This document shows positions 9,523 through 16,985 of a stretch of 36,042 nucleotides of DNA, piece by piece (within the stretch, counting starts at the first letter, position 1; the number at the start of each line of letters is the position of its first letter). This DNA comes from Clostridia bacterium (GTDB lineage Bacteria; Bacillota; Clostridia; Lachnospirales; Lachnospiraceae), in contig SAAB01000035.1 of NCBI GenBank assembly GCA_009929615.1, positions 1 to 36,042 of the forward strand, written 5' to 3'. A program made the translations under genes and the position numbers. The notes under the pieces were generated by a model. The model saw only the letters and a program-made list of their open reading frames with translations. It was not told the origin of the DNA and made no database searches.

Positions 9523-9672
9523 CTACTTGGTTTCCTTGTGTAATGTGTGTTTCTTACAGAATCTGCAGTATTTTTTCGTTTCCATTCTGTCCGGATGAGC
9601 TTTTTTCTCTTTCGTCAGGTTGTAATTACGCTGCTTACAGTCTGTACATGCCAATGTGATTTTAACGCGCAC
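9523..9672 (-). CDS. rpmG: Large ribosomal subunit protein bL33
   Basis: A 49-residue ribosomal protein of the zinc-binding type, with two CxxC pairs (Cys9/Cys12 and Cys36/Cys39) and the sequence [18 protein letters not shown] at its start. The start codon is GTG at 9670-9672 with GGAGG 8 bases upstream. It is the first gene of the rpmG-secE-nusG-rplK-rplA unit. Confidence 0.97.
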   Translation of the reverse strand: MRVKITLACTDCKQRNYNLTKEKKAHPDRMETKKYCRFCKKHTLHKETK

Positions 9673-9703
9673 AACTTCCACCTCCACTTAAATTTTTTTT
9701 GAT

Positions 9704-9735
9704 GGTCTTTTAATTTTAGGCATTAAAAAAAGACC
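9704..9735 (-). repeat. Inverted repeat in the rpmG leader
   Basis: GGTCTTTT (minus strand, with an A/T-rich extension) pairs with AAAAGACC around a loop of about 7 bases, between the promoter and the rpmG start. No T-run follows on the minus strand, so it is not a standard terminator. A role in mRNA stability or translation is possible but unproven. Confidence 0.5.
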
Positions 9736-9752
9736 GCTTCCATAGCCCATCC

Positions 9753-9782
9753 ATTATACAACAGGACTATCTCCGCCGTCAA
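9753..9782 (-). promoter_or_regulatory. Promoter of the rpmG-secE-nusG-rplKA unit
   Basis: Minus-strand TTGACG (9777-9782), 18-base spacer, TATAAT (9753-9758), about 80 bases upstream of the rpmG GTG. Confidence 0.75.
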
Positions 9783-9812
9783 CCCTAATTTTTACTGACT
9801 TTTTCTTATTCT

Positions 9813-9841
9813 ATTATAATTCTCCGGCTATCCCTCACCAA
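9813..9841 (-). promoter_or_regulatory. Possible second upstream promoter for rpmG
   Basis: Minus-strand TTGGTG (9836-9841), 17-base spacer, TATAAT (9813-9818), overlapping the last codons of the comF-family gene. It is weaker at -35 than the promoter closer to rpmG. No terminator is visible after comF, so read-through is also possible. Confidence 0.45.
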
Positions 9842-10544
9842 ATCCAATACAGAGAGTCAGAAAATAAACTTTTTCTACACCGGCTTTTTTAAGGATGGCT
9901 CCACAAACTTCCATGGTGCTTCCTGTGGTATAGATATCGTCTACAAGCATAACACGTTTGAGGTTCTCAGGCAAGTGGTGAATTTCCATGGACTTTGTCA
10001 AATTATGTCGACGCTCACGGTCCGAAAGGGCCTTCTGGGGCTCCGTCCACCGGTTTCTACGCAATATTTTTCCATCTACCGGGATATTCATGCGTTTTCC
10101 TATGTCCCTTGCCAAAAGTTCAGCCTGATTGAAGCCACGGATTCGTTTTTTCCTTGGATGAAGGGGAACCGGAACAAGCACCTGCGGTGCCTTTTGCCGA
10201 ATCCAGCTGCCCAATACTCTGGACGCCTCTTCCCCATAGAAAGGTGTATAGCTTCTAAGACCTTTATATTTATAATCCAATACAGATTTTTGAATATCAC
10301 CCTTATAGAGCCACAATGCCCGCCCGGAATCAAAACTCCGGCTATGCCGCTCCCGGCTTTTAAAACAATCCAGACACCATTCTCCGGTTTCACTGGATAT
10401 GGGCTTTCCACACCGTTTACACAAAGGTTCTTTCACCCACGGCAGCTTCTTATAGCAGGCCTTGTGTACCCGGCCTTCATTGAGTGCCAATAATTCGCCA
10501 CACAAAGGGCAATGGGGCGGAAAAATTAAATTTATTATTTTCAA
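9828..10544 (-). CDS. ComF family phosphoribosyltransferase-like protein
   Basis: Member of the ComF/GntX family, known for a role in DNA uptake in naturally competent bacteria; function outside competence is unclear. The 238-residue product has an N-terminal double zinc ribbon (CPLC at 12-15, Cys30, CKRC at 42-45, CLDC at 57-60), then a PRTase domain with GFNQAELLA around 137-145 and the PRPP-loop motif VMLVDDIYTTGST at 198-210. The start is TTG at 10542-10544, supported by AAGGA 8 bases upstream. An ATG between the two is out of frame and stops after three codons. The gene is monocistronic as far as can be seen. Whether it serves competence here cannot be told. Confidence 0.9.
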   Translation of the reverse strand: MKIINLIFPPHCPLCGELLALNEGRVHKACYKKLPWVKEPLCKRCGKPISSETGEWCLDCFKSRERHSRSFDSGRALWLYKGDIQKSVLDYKYKGLRSYTPFYGEEASRVLGSWIRQKAPQVLVPVPLHPRKKRIRGFNQAELLARDIGKRMNIPVDGKILRRNRWTEPQKALSDRERRHNLTKSMEIHHLPENLKRVMLVDDIYTTGSTMEVCGAILKKAGVEKVYFLTLCIGFGEG

Positions 10545-10570
10545 ATTATCATTCCTTTTTCAGGAGTCAA

Positions 10571-10592
10571 GTGCCGGGCGGAATTCCGGCAC
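10571..10592. repeat. GC-rich hairpin upstream of comF
   Basis: GTGCCGG (10571-10577) pairs with CCGGCAC (10586-10592) across an 8-base loop. On the plus strand it is followed by C-rich sequence then six T, like a terminator, but no plus-strand gene runs into it. On the minus strand it would lie in the comF leader. The rest of 10600-10777 is AT-rich with no gene that I can support. Confidence 0.55.
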
Positions 10593-10628
10593 CCCTCCCC
10601 TTTTTTAGTGAATTTTGTATGCCATCAG

Positions 10629-10656
10629 ACAATAGCTTTTATTTTTAAAATTTCAA
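10629..10656 (-). promoter_or_regulatory. Weak candidate promoter for the comF-family gene
   Basis: Minus-strand TTGAAA (10651-10656), 16-base spacer, TATTGT (10629-10634), within an A-rich tract. The -10 box is poor, so this is only a candidate. Confidence 0.3.
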
Positions 10657-10777
10657 TTTCAAGATTTAAGTTTCGGTTTTTATTCTTTGTTGTTGGCAGT
10701 TTTATTTTTTTATTTCTTCGCCTAAACTTTCACCTTGATATTGTTTTAATGTCTAACGACTTTATACAGATGGGACA

Positions 10778-11293
10778 TTACGGAGTTGTCCCCTCATTTA
10801 AAGAGCAATCCGGTATTCCTGCCGGATCATGATAATGATGGTGAATACTGTCGACCTCTATAAACTCGTACTCATCACCTGCGTAAACATAGATTCTGTT
10901 GTGGGTCCGGTAATCGTAGCCCCAGTCCACCGGCTCATCATAGTAATCCTCCATGAATGATTGCCAGTCATAGACAATATCCACGGTACAACCCAGATTT
11001 TCCCAATGGTCACCCACACGTTTTTGGAGATAAACATAGGATATAATCTTATCTGTCAAGTTATGATAACCATTGACATCACAATAGACATCCACATAAC
11101 CCTCCGGATCTATCCCCATAGCCACATGAACACTATCTGTATAACTCCACCGGGAGGTTTTTTCATGGCCGGGTACCACTTCATGGGAGTAATCATTATT
11201 ATCCACCGGCTCCGCCGCATAGGTATGCAACGAAATGCTAAATGTTAATAATATCATTAATATAGCCACACTTTTTTTAATATGACTTCTCAT
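10778..11293 (-). CDS. Small secreted protein of unknown function
   Basis: A 171-residue protein that I do not recognise by family. It has a signal peptide (basic MRSHIKK start, hydrophobic core, likely cleavage after TYA near residue 26). The mature part is acidic, rich in Tyr, Asp and His, and looks like a single beta-sandwich. It contains one Cys and a His-rich stretch (IHHHYHDP) near the C-terminus that could bind metal, which is a guess. The ATG has GGAGG 6 bases upstream, and its first codons overlap the end of the upstream DUF4367-like gene by 17 bases, so the two are probably co-expressed and translationally coupled. No membrane anchor or sorting signal is visible. Confidence 0.8.
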   Translation of the reverse strand: MRSHIKKSVAILMILLTFSISLHTYAAEPVDNNDYSHEVVPGHEKTSRWSYTDSVHVAMGIDPEGYVDVYCDVNGYHNLTDKIISYVYLQKRVGDHWENLGCTVDIVYDWQSFMEDYYDEPVDWGYDYRTHNRIYVYAGDEYEFIEVDSIHHHYHDPAGIPDCSLNEGTTP

Positions 11294-12212
11294 TTTTTTC
11301 CTCCACTGGTTTTATAGAAGCTGCTATTTTCATCAATTTTTTCAGAGCGTCTTCATCTCCAGCCAATTCAAAAACATAACCTTCCTGTTGCCATTGCAAA
11401 TGCCTTTGACTATTTTTAATATAGGTTATACCCGAATATTCCCCAGCAACAGTTACATCCTCATAGACTAACTCTTCTTGGTTATAACCCGACCAAAAAA
11501 TCAATGGTCGCTGTTGAAAACTATAGGACTCTTGATTATCACTTACGTACCTAATCACTACTCGTTTTTCCTGAATTTCTCTTTCACTCTCTTCATACCC
11601 ATCTAGCACAACTGCCGGTTCATAAACAGTTTGGATCTCTTGGGGGGTATCCGAAACCTGATTTGAACCATATCGTGCTAAGTCGTCTATAGACGCACTG
11701 CTAAATAAAGATTGCACATGCATAACGAGCTGACGAATCGGCTCGGGCATGGCAAGGGCAGCATTTGTACTCAGGGCGAGTGAAATCGTCAGGACTGCCA
11801 ATGCGGCAGCCACAGTGGCTGGAATTGCGAAACGGCCCCGGCCTTTTTTAGCAGGTTTCTCTTCCTTGCTATCAAAGGCCTTCTGCAGCATCTGTTGTTT
11901 GCGTGCTTCATACTCCTGCGAAAATACACGAGGGTTCTCTTCGCCATCAGAAACGGGTTCGACTTCATCTTCAAGAAAACGTTCTACCGCTCGTTCCATT
12001 GCGCTGATTCGCTTCAGGTCCATATCTTCCGCGGATTCTTCCTCCGGTGTATGGTCACCTCTCTTATTATTGAACGGATATAGATTCTCTGACGATTCAT
12101 CGATGTCTGTTTCGGACTTTTTCAGATTTGAAGCATTATCGTGTTCCTCAGACACTTCTTTCAAAGTATCCTTTTTAGAGAGACCAACACTGACTTTTTC
12201 TTCCTTTGACAT
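11277..12212 (-). CDS. Single-pass membrane protein with DUF4367-like C-terminal domain
   Basis: A 311-residue protein. Residues 1-127 are cytoplasmic, highly charged and probably helical (ISAMERAVERFLEDE around 69-83). One membrane helix spans about 128-154. The extracellular part ends in a domain resembling DUF4367 (GYVFELAGDEDALKKLMKI near the end). Proteins with this shape are often encoded beside ECF sigma factors and act as anti-sigma-like sensors; no sigma gene is in this window and no zinc-binding anti-sigma motif is visible, so that role is only a possibility. The start is placed at the ATG with AGGAGGG 9 bases upstream; a TTG 11 codons earlier lacks a ribosome site. It is followed by the small secreted protein in an overlapping arrangement. 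Confidence 0.75.
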   Translation of the reverse strand: MSKEEKVSVGLSKKDTLKEVSEEHDNASNLKKSETDIDESSENLYPFNNKRGDHTPEEESAEDMDLKRISAMERAVERFLEDEVEPVSDGEENPRVFSQEYEARKQQMLQKAFDSKEEKPAKKGRGRFAIPATVAAALAVLTISLALSTNAALAMPEPIRQLVMHVQSLFSSASIDDLARYGSNQVSDTPQEIQTVYEPAVVLDGYEESEREIQEKRVVIRYVSDNQESYSFQQRPLIFWSGYNQEELVYEDVTVAGEYSGITYIKNSQRHLQWQQEGYVFELAGDEDALKKLMKIAASIKPVEEKNEKSY

Positions 12213-12336
12213 CCGTATCAGCCCTCCTTTTTTATAAACTATCAATGCCCTCGAATGTCTCTCTACTTATATATCCCCCTGGAGTGACATTTTGTGACAT
12301 AATTTTTAAAACTTTTTATTATTTTCTATAAATCCT

Positions 12337-12365
12337 ATTATACCATAGGAATAATCAAGCAAAAA
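12337..12365 (-). promoter_or_regulatory. Extended -10 promoter of the DUF4367-like gene
   Basis: Minus-strand TATAAT (12337-12342) is preceded directly by TGG, an extended -10 element. A weak -35 (TTTTTG, 12360-12365) lies 17 bases upstream inside the T-run of the preceding terminator. Between here and the gene is a 120-base leader with two GTCAC/GTGAC motifs around 12285-12300 that could be a binding site. Confidence 0.6.
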
Positions 12366-12394
12366 GGGAAATATCCAACGAGGATATTTCCCTT
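12359..12394 (-). terminator. Terminator after LCP protein 1
   Basis: A perfect 13-bp stem, AAGGGAAATATCC (12364-12376) with its complement (12382-12394), loop of 5, followed on the minus strand by five T. It lies 20 bases past the stop codon. Confidence 0.92.
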
Positions 12395-12414
12395 AATATA
12401 AAATCTATAAATTT

Positions 12415-14409
12415 TTATTCACCGCTGGAACTTGAAGAACTGGTTGTTGTTCCATCACTTTCGTAACCGCCGTTCTCCCAGTAGAAATCATCATATTCAT
12501 AATCATCTGCATGGTTATTTAAATAATAATCAGAATCTACATCCGACTCATCCACTTCGTAAAGTTCCTGAAGTTCTGTAGCTTTCGGTTCTGCAATAAC
12601 TTCTCCGGCCATCAGTGCATCAATAACTTCCTGTACAGCTTTAATCGAATCATCGTCTAAAACTTCAACATCCAACGGAGCTTCCGCATAGGATGCACAA
12701 TATTCCTGAGAACTTATTCCGTACACACTGGAAGAAATAATATTCCATTCAGCACCATCATTAAGCTGCATCTTTACAAGGCTGGCAATCTGCTGGGATG
12801 AGAAGTTGGTATCCATCTTTCCCTCAAGACTGGTTAACAAGCCTGTATAACCGGTTAAAATAGCTGGTGATTTCAATCTCTCAAGGAGTGCTGCGATAAC
12901 CTTCTGTTGATTTTTTGCACGTTGGTAATCGCCACCTGCCGCATTCATACGTTCACGGGCAAAGGCCAAGGCATAGGCACCATTCAAATGATTGATACCC
13001 TTATCGTATTCATAATAACTCCATGTATCTGTCTCTTCATCATACTGTTTATAGTAAGTGGAGAAAGAGTAATCTGAATCTACATCAATGCCACCGAGAG
13101 CATCAACCATCATCATCAGAGATGTGAAATTGACACGCACATAATAGCTGATATCTACATCAAAGATATTCTCCATGGATGCAATCGAATACTGAATGCC
13201 GTACATTCCCGCATGGGTCAGCTTATCGCTTTCGCCATCGGTAATTCCCGGAATTTCTACATAGGCATCACGAGGAACACTGACTAACAGTACCTGTTTT
13301 GTGGTTGGATTGACACAGGCCATAATATTAACATCGCTTCGGCTCGTCTGTTCCAGTTCGCCGTAAACATCCATACCGCTCAGATAAACGATAAATGGTT
13401 CCTTTGTAATCGGCAAATCCGGTACATCTTCCATAAGCACTTCTGTCTCTACGTCGAAGTTATCAATAACTCGAATCTTTTCAAGAAATCCCGGATTATT
13501 TTCTTCGATAAGTTCGTCCAAAGCCTGATTATAAATAATGGCATCAATTTCGCCATCATAAAGAGCTTCAACCTGTTCGGAATAGGTATCATACTCTGTC
13601 GTTTTAATTTTTGAACCTAAATTCGTATTAATCTGGGTAATGGCCATATCCACTTTGGTTCTGTCCAGTGCGGACATAATTCCAAAGTCATAATCCTTGG
13701 CATCCTCAACGGATTCTGCGGAATCGTCCGACAATACTGCGATAACAATTTTATCGGTCTGGTAGTTCTTTGTCGTTGTCACTGTATCCAGTGTATATTT
13801 GGTTTTCCAGACATAGACACTTCCGAAAGCCAGAGCTATACACAAAATAATCGATATAACTTTGCCCACCCAGTGGGTTCTTCTGCCAAACTGAAACAGA
13901 AAACAAATCAGTGCCAGCAATGCCAGAACAGCGCTTATAATAATAAAATATCTTGTAGGCAGCACATTTAAGAATGCGAGAAGTCCCATAAATACAACAG
14001 ATATTATCAGCTGAATTAATGCAAAAATCTTGCCGACAATATGTTTGTTTTTACGCCGTTTCATCGCCTTATTACGAAGACGTTCTTCCCGCTGGCGATA
14101 ACGCGCTTCTGCTTCTTCCTCAGAATATCTGCGGGCAGTATTCTCAGGCTTTCTTGCAGGCTGTACATAAACCTCCGGTTCTTCGTCTTCAGCTTCGGAT
14201 TCTTCAAACATCTCTGAACCATAGGCAGGTATCTGAGGTTCTGAAGTTCTGCGAACAACCTTCGAATCAAATTCCAGCGACTGACGTTTCTGTTCCTCTG
14301 TTCCCTTTATCTCTGTTTTTTCAGATTCTTCAGTATTGGATTTTGGCGGCTCCAAAGTAGTCGTCTTCATCAACTCTTCAAAATCTTCAAAGGTATTTTT
14401 TCTTTGCAT
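12415..14409 (-). CDS. LCP-family cell-wall glycopolymer ligase with SBP-like domain (LCP protein 1)
   Basis: LytR-CpsA-Psr proteins move polyprenyl-linked glycopolymers onto peptidoglycan on the outer face of the membrane. This 664-residue product has a charged cytoplasmic tail (about 1-122), three membrane helices (about 127-150, 153-174, 181-200), an extracellular domain resembling a type 3 solute-binding fold (about 219-320), and the LCP catalytic domain (about 340-510). Conserved LCP residues are seen in SRSDVNIM, SVPRDAY and LAFARER followed by QRAKNQQ. The C-terminal tail is acidic and ends in a run of Ser. A GTG 13 codons upstream is in frame, but it falls inside the promoter; the ATG at 14407-14409 with GGAAGGA upstream is preferred. 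It has its own promoter although it follows the cytidylyltransferase in the same direction. Confidence 0.93.
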   Translation of the reverse strand: MQRKNTFEDFEELMKTTTLEPPKSNTEESEKTEIKGTEEQKRQSLEFDSKVVRRTSEPQIPAYGSEMFEESEAEDEEPEVYVQPARKPENTARRYSEEEAEARYRQREERLRNKAMKRRKNKHIVGKIFALIQLIISVVFMGLLAFLNVLPTRYFIIISAVLALLALICFLFQFGRRTHWVGKVISIILCIALAFGSVYVWKTKYTLDTVTTTKNYQTDKIVIAVLSDDSAESVEDAKDYDFGIMSALDRTKVDMAITQINTNLGSKIKTTEYDTYSEQVEALYDGEIDAIIYNQALDELIEENNPGFLEKIRVIDNFDVETEVLMEDVPDLPITKEPFIVYLSGMDVYGELEQTSRSDVNIMACVNPTTKQVLLVSVPRDAYVEIPGITDGESDKLTHAGMYGIQYSIASMENIFDVDISYYVRVNFTSLMMMVDALGGIDVDSDYSFSTYYKQYDEETDTWSYYEYDKGINHLNGAYALAFARERMNAAGGDYQRAKNQQKVIAALLERLKSPAILTGYTGLLTSLEGKMDTNFSSQQIASLVKMQLNDGAEWNIISSSVYGISSQEYCASYAEAPLDVEVLDDDSIKAVQEVIDALMAGEVIAEPKATELQELYEVDESDVDSDYYLNNHADDYEYDDFYWENGGYESDGTTTSSSSSSGE

Positions 14410-14439
14410 TTTTTTAAATTCCTTCCAATTTCTCTTGAC

Positions 14440-14468
14440 ATTATACACGAAGCCACAAACTATGACAA
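14440..14468 (-). promoter_or_regulatory. Promoter of LCP protein 1
   Basis: Minus-strand TTGTCA (14463-14468), 17-base spacer, TATAAT (14440-14445). Transcription should start near 14433, downstream of the in-frame GTG at 14446-14448, which rules that codon out as the main start. Confidence 0.75.
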
Positions 14469-14487
14469 TAGATGAAAGTCTCCGAAA

Positions 14488-15216
14488 TTATGAATTTTTC
14501 GTGTCTATCTTGTGTTTTTCCGTGATTGCCTGAGCAATTTTCAAGTCGATAGCCGTCGTTATCTTTATATTTGAGGTCTCGCCCTCCACAATATGTACCG
14601 GCACCTGATGCACCGTGCATATCTTGCAGGCATCTGTCAGTTTGCCCTTTTCTTCCGGTGTCAGTGCTCCATAAAGATTCTTCAGCAAATCCATCCGAAA
14701 ACTTTGGGGCGTCTGACTCTGATATAGATATTTGCGTTCCGGAATATCGTCAATAACCTCTCCATCCTCGGAAACAATAATGGTATCCACGGCCGGAATC
14801 GCTGTATCCACCGCATCATATTTTAATACTGCCTCAATATGTGCCTCAATCAATCTTTGAGATACAAAAGGCCGAACCCCATCCTGGGTAATGATATAAT
14901 GTTCTTCATTGGTTCCAAAATCTTTTTCTATCTCTTCAATAATATTCATAATAGTGTCATTGCGTTCCCTTCCACCGGGAACCAGATGTATCCGCTTCTG
15001 TTCCTCTTGTGGCATATACTCTGACACCAGATTTTTCATATGTTCTACCCATTCCGGATGAACACCTACATATATATTCTCAAGTTTTTGGCAGTCTGCA
15101 AAAGCCTTTATTGTGTGCATAATAATCGGACATCCCGCCAAATCCAGAAATTGTTTCGGCATATCCGCACCAAACCGCAGACCGGAGCCCCCGGCTACAA
15201 TCACTCCAAAAATCAT
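14488..15216 (-). CDS. IspD/TarI-type cytidylyltransferase
   Basis: Transfers CMP from CTP to a polyol or sugar-alcohol phosphate. The 242-residue product has the family nucleotide-binding start VIVAGGSGLRFGADMPKQF (residues 5-23, with Arg14 and Lys21) and stretches such as GGRERNDTIMNII, TQDGVRPFVSQRLIEAHIE, YQSQTPQSFRMDLL and SNIKITTAIDLKIAQAI. The QDGVRPF and YQSQTPQSF regions are closer to ribitol-5-phosphate cytidylyltransferases (TarI) than to typical IspD as I remember them, and the neighbours are all cell-wall polymer genes. It could still be IspD, making CDP-methylerythritol for isoprenoids; no ribitol-phosphate reductase partner is in the window. It overlaps the preceding GT2 gene by 4 bases (ATGA) and has GGAGG 9 bases before its ATG. 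Confidence 0.88.
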   Translation of the reverse strand: MIFGVIVAGGSGLRFGADMPKQFLDLAGCPIIMHTIKAFADCQKLENIYVGVHPEWVEHMKNLVSEYMPQEEQKRIHLVPGGRERNDTIMNIIEEIEKDFGTNEEHYIITQDGVRPFVSQRLIEAHIEAVLKYDAVDTAIPAVDTIIVSEDGEVIDDIPERKYLYQSQTPQSFRMDLLKNLYGALTPEEKGKLTDACKICTVHQVPVHIVEGETSNIKITTAIDLKIAQAITEKHKIDTKNS

Positions 15217-16274
15217 TCTGCATTTCCTCCCCGTCTGGCTTTTAAAATGGCTTTAACCGCTTCCGATGAAGATGTACTTCCATGCTTTTTCCGCCAAAAA
15301 GGCATTTTTAAAAGACCGGTAAGTGTACCAACACCGTAACTAACATGAAGACTTAAAAACAAAAATGGAAGTGCCAGCTGACTCACCTGCTTTTTTATCT
15401 TTTTAACAGAGAAAACAGACATCAGCGCTGCCACCGTTCCATAAGCACCCCACATTAATTTTGCAGGCCATCTGCATTTTTTTGCAGCAAGCAGGCTCGT
15501 CCCAAGAATGCCACAGACAAAGGCAAAGGGCACAAAATGATAAAGGGACAGGCATTTCGGACATACCCCTGAGGTCAGGCCAATCCAATAGCCATTACCA
15601 TATTTCTGATGTATCATTTCTTTCAGACTGCTTCGAACATGCTGGGCTGAGTGAATTTCCGGATTAAAGCAGATACGGTATCCGGCTTTTCGAATACGAT
15701 AATGGAGTTCATTATCCTCTGTCCGTCCAAGTTCTTCATTAAAACCGCCAACCTCTTCAAAAACCTGTCGCCGATAGGCTCCATGAAAAACCGAGTTCAC
15801 ATAACTCTTCTCCCCGTTTCTTCGATAGGAAGCAATGCTGCTTCCAAACATGGAACTTTCTGCCAAAAGCAGGGTCTCTTTCCAAGGTGTCGGCTCCACA
15901 ACCATGTTCGGTCTTGGACCGCCACAGACATCTTCGCCACTCTCTAAGGTTTCCACATTTCGACGTACAAAATCCTCCGGAATCGAAGCATGACTGTCCA
16001 CACGGATAATCACATCTCCTGCCGCCGCCATAATGGCCTGATTCCAGCCCGAAGCCTGATTGCCTTTATGATTTTCCACTACTTTAACTGCACTAAAATC
16101 AAGGCCATCCTTTCGGAAAGCCTCCATTATATTCCGGGTACCATCTGTCGATTTGCTGTCCACCAGAATAATCTCCATATCTTCATGGGGATAATCCTGA
16201 CGGCAGAAATCCTTAAACAACCCGGGCAGATTTTTTTCTTCATTATATGCAATTGTGCAGAGTGAAACTTTCAT
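15213..16274 (-). CDS. Membrane-associated GT2 glycosyltransferase
   Basis: Family 2 glycosyltransferase, likely adding a sugar to a lipid-linked glycan on the inner face of the membrane. In the 353 residues a GT-A domain covers about 1-230: SLCTIAYNEEKNLPGL at 4-19, the metal-binding RVDSH at 91-95 (Asp93), and the RTEDNELHYR acceptor-site motif at 184-193. The C-terminal part (about 235-325) has two or three hydrophobic segments, as in ExoA-like transferases of exopolysaccharide pathways. The ATG has GGAGG close by, and the gene starts 16 bases after the phosphoglycosyl transferase and overlaps the cytidylyltransferase by 4 bases. Sugar donor and acceptor cannot be told from sequence. Confidence 0.92.
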   Translation of the reverse strand: MKVSLCTIAYNEEKNLPGLFKDFCRQDYPHEDMEIILVDSKSTDGTRNIMEAFRKDGLDFSAVKVVENHKGNQASGWNQAIMAAAGDVIIRVDSHASIPEDFVRRNVETLESGEDVCGGPRPNMVVEPTPWKETLLLAESSMFGSSIASYRRNGEKSYVNSVFHGAYRRQVFEEVGGFNEELGRTEDNELHYRIRKAGYRICFNPEIHSAQHVRSSLKEMIHQKYGNGYWIGLTSGVCPKCLSLYHFVPFAFVCGILGTSLLAAKKCRWPAKLMWGAYGTVAALMSVFSVKKIKKQVSQLALPFLFLSLHVSYGVGTLTGLLKMPFWRKKHGSTSSSEAVKAILKARRGGNAE

Positions 16275-16289
16275 AATGCCTCCATATTT

Positions 16290-16985
16290 CTATCGAAACA
16301 CAGCTATCACTGTATCCACCATTGTTTTTAATTCACGCAGAAATCCAAATTCACGTAGATTTCTCAAATTATATTCCATCTTCTCAGGAAGTACCATATG
16401 GATATAGGCATCATCCACATCCTCGACATCCATAAGAAGCTTTTCTTCATCTTTATATCGAATAGACGCCTCCGAAGTCACACCGGCAGGCAGCAGCAAC
16501 GTTGCTGTCATCTCATCGGTATACTCCCGGACATATTTCACGACTTCCGGACGGGTACCTACAAAGGACATATCCCCCAGAAAAATATTAATTAACTGAG
16601 GCAGTTCGTCCAAACGATATCCTCGCATCTTTTTCCCAAGAGGGGTAATTCTTGCATCACCGCTGGCAGTTACCTGGGTTCCCATTTTATCCGCATGATT
16701 AACCATGGTCCGGAATTTAAAAATACGGAACTGGCGTCCATACTGGGTCACCCTCACCTGGCGAAATAATGCAGGTCCCGGCGAATCCATTCGGACTGCT
16801 ACTGCAAGAGCCACCATGACCGGTGCAAGTATAATAAGAAGTAATGCTGAAAGCACCACGTCCATCAGCCGTTTCAGGCAAAGGCTCAGCCGCTTTTTCT
16901 GTAATTGTTCATAGTAGGGCCGAACCGCATCATTTTGCATACGTTTCGGCAGGTCTTCCCATTTTCTCAGCATAAATCTGTCCAT
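16290..16985 (-). CDS. Initiating phosphoglycosyl transferase (bacterial sugar transferase)
   Basis: Monotopic phosphoglycosyl transferase of the PglC/EpsL/WcaJ-C type. It moves a sugar-1-phosphate from a UDP-sugar to undecaprenyl phosphate, the first committed step of a glycopolymer. The 231 residues include a re-entrant hydrophobic helix (about 43-64), DSPGPALFRQ at 67-76, FKFRTM at 89-94, and the catalytic Asp126-Glu127 in GYRLDELPQL. The motif GDMSFVGTRPEV follows. The N-terminus overlaps the aminotransferase gene; a second ATG at 16971-16973 overlaps its stop codon (ATGCTGA) and may be the real start, giving 227 residues. It follows the dehydratase and aminotransferase, so its donor is probably their amino-dideoxy sugar. 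Confidence 0.94.
   Translation of the reverse strand: MDRFMLRKWEDLPKRMQNDAVRPYYEQLQKKRLSLCLKRLMDVVLSALLLIILAPVMVALAVAVRMDSPGPALFRQVRVTQYGRQFRIFKFRTMVNHADKMGTQVTASGDARITPLGKKMRGYRLDELPQLINIFLGDMSFVGTRPEVVKYVREYTDEMTATLLLPAGVTSEASIRYKDEEKLLMDVEDVDDAYIHMVLPEKMEYNLRNLREFGFLRELKTMVDTVIAVFR

Noticed and set aside
10772-10792. Hairpin over the stop codon of the small secreted protein as a terminator
   Set aside because: GGGACA/TGTCCC forms a 6-bp stem, but no T-run follows on the minus strand.
10608-10832. Plus-strand 74-codon hydrophobic open frame
   Set aside because: It arises from T-rich noncoding DNA, starts at GTG without a Shine-Dalgarno, and runs into the antisense of the secreted-protein gene.
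12213-12245. Longer N-terminus for the DUF4367-like protein starting at TTG
   Set aside because: The ribosome site AGGAGGG lies inside this extension and is well spaced for the downstream ATG.
14410-14448. Longer N-terminus for LCP protein 1 starting at GTG
   Set aside because: The GTG lies in the -10/+1 region of a good promoter, upstream of the expected transcription start, and the inner ATG has a Shine-Dalgarno.
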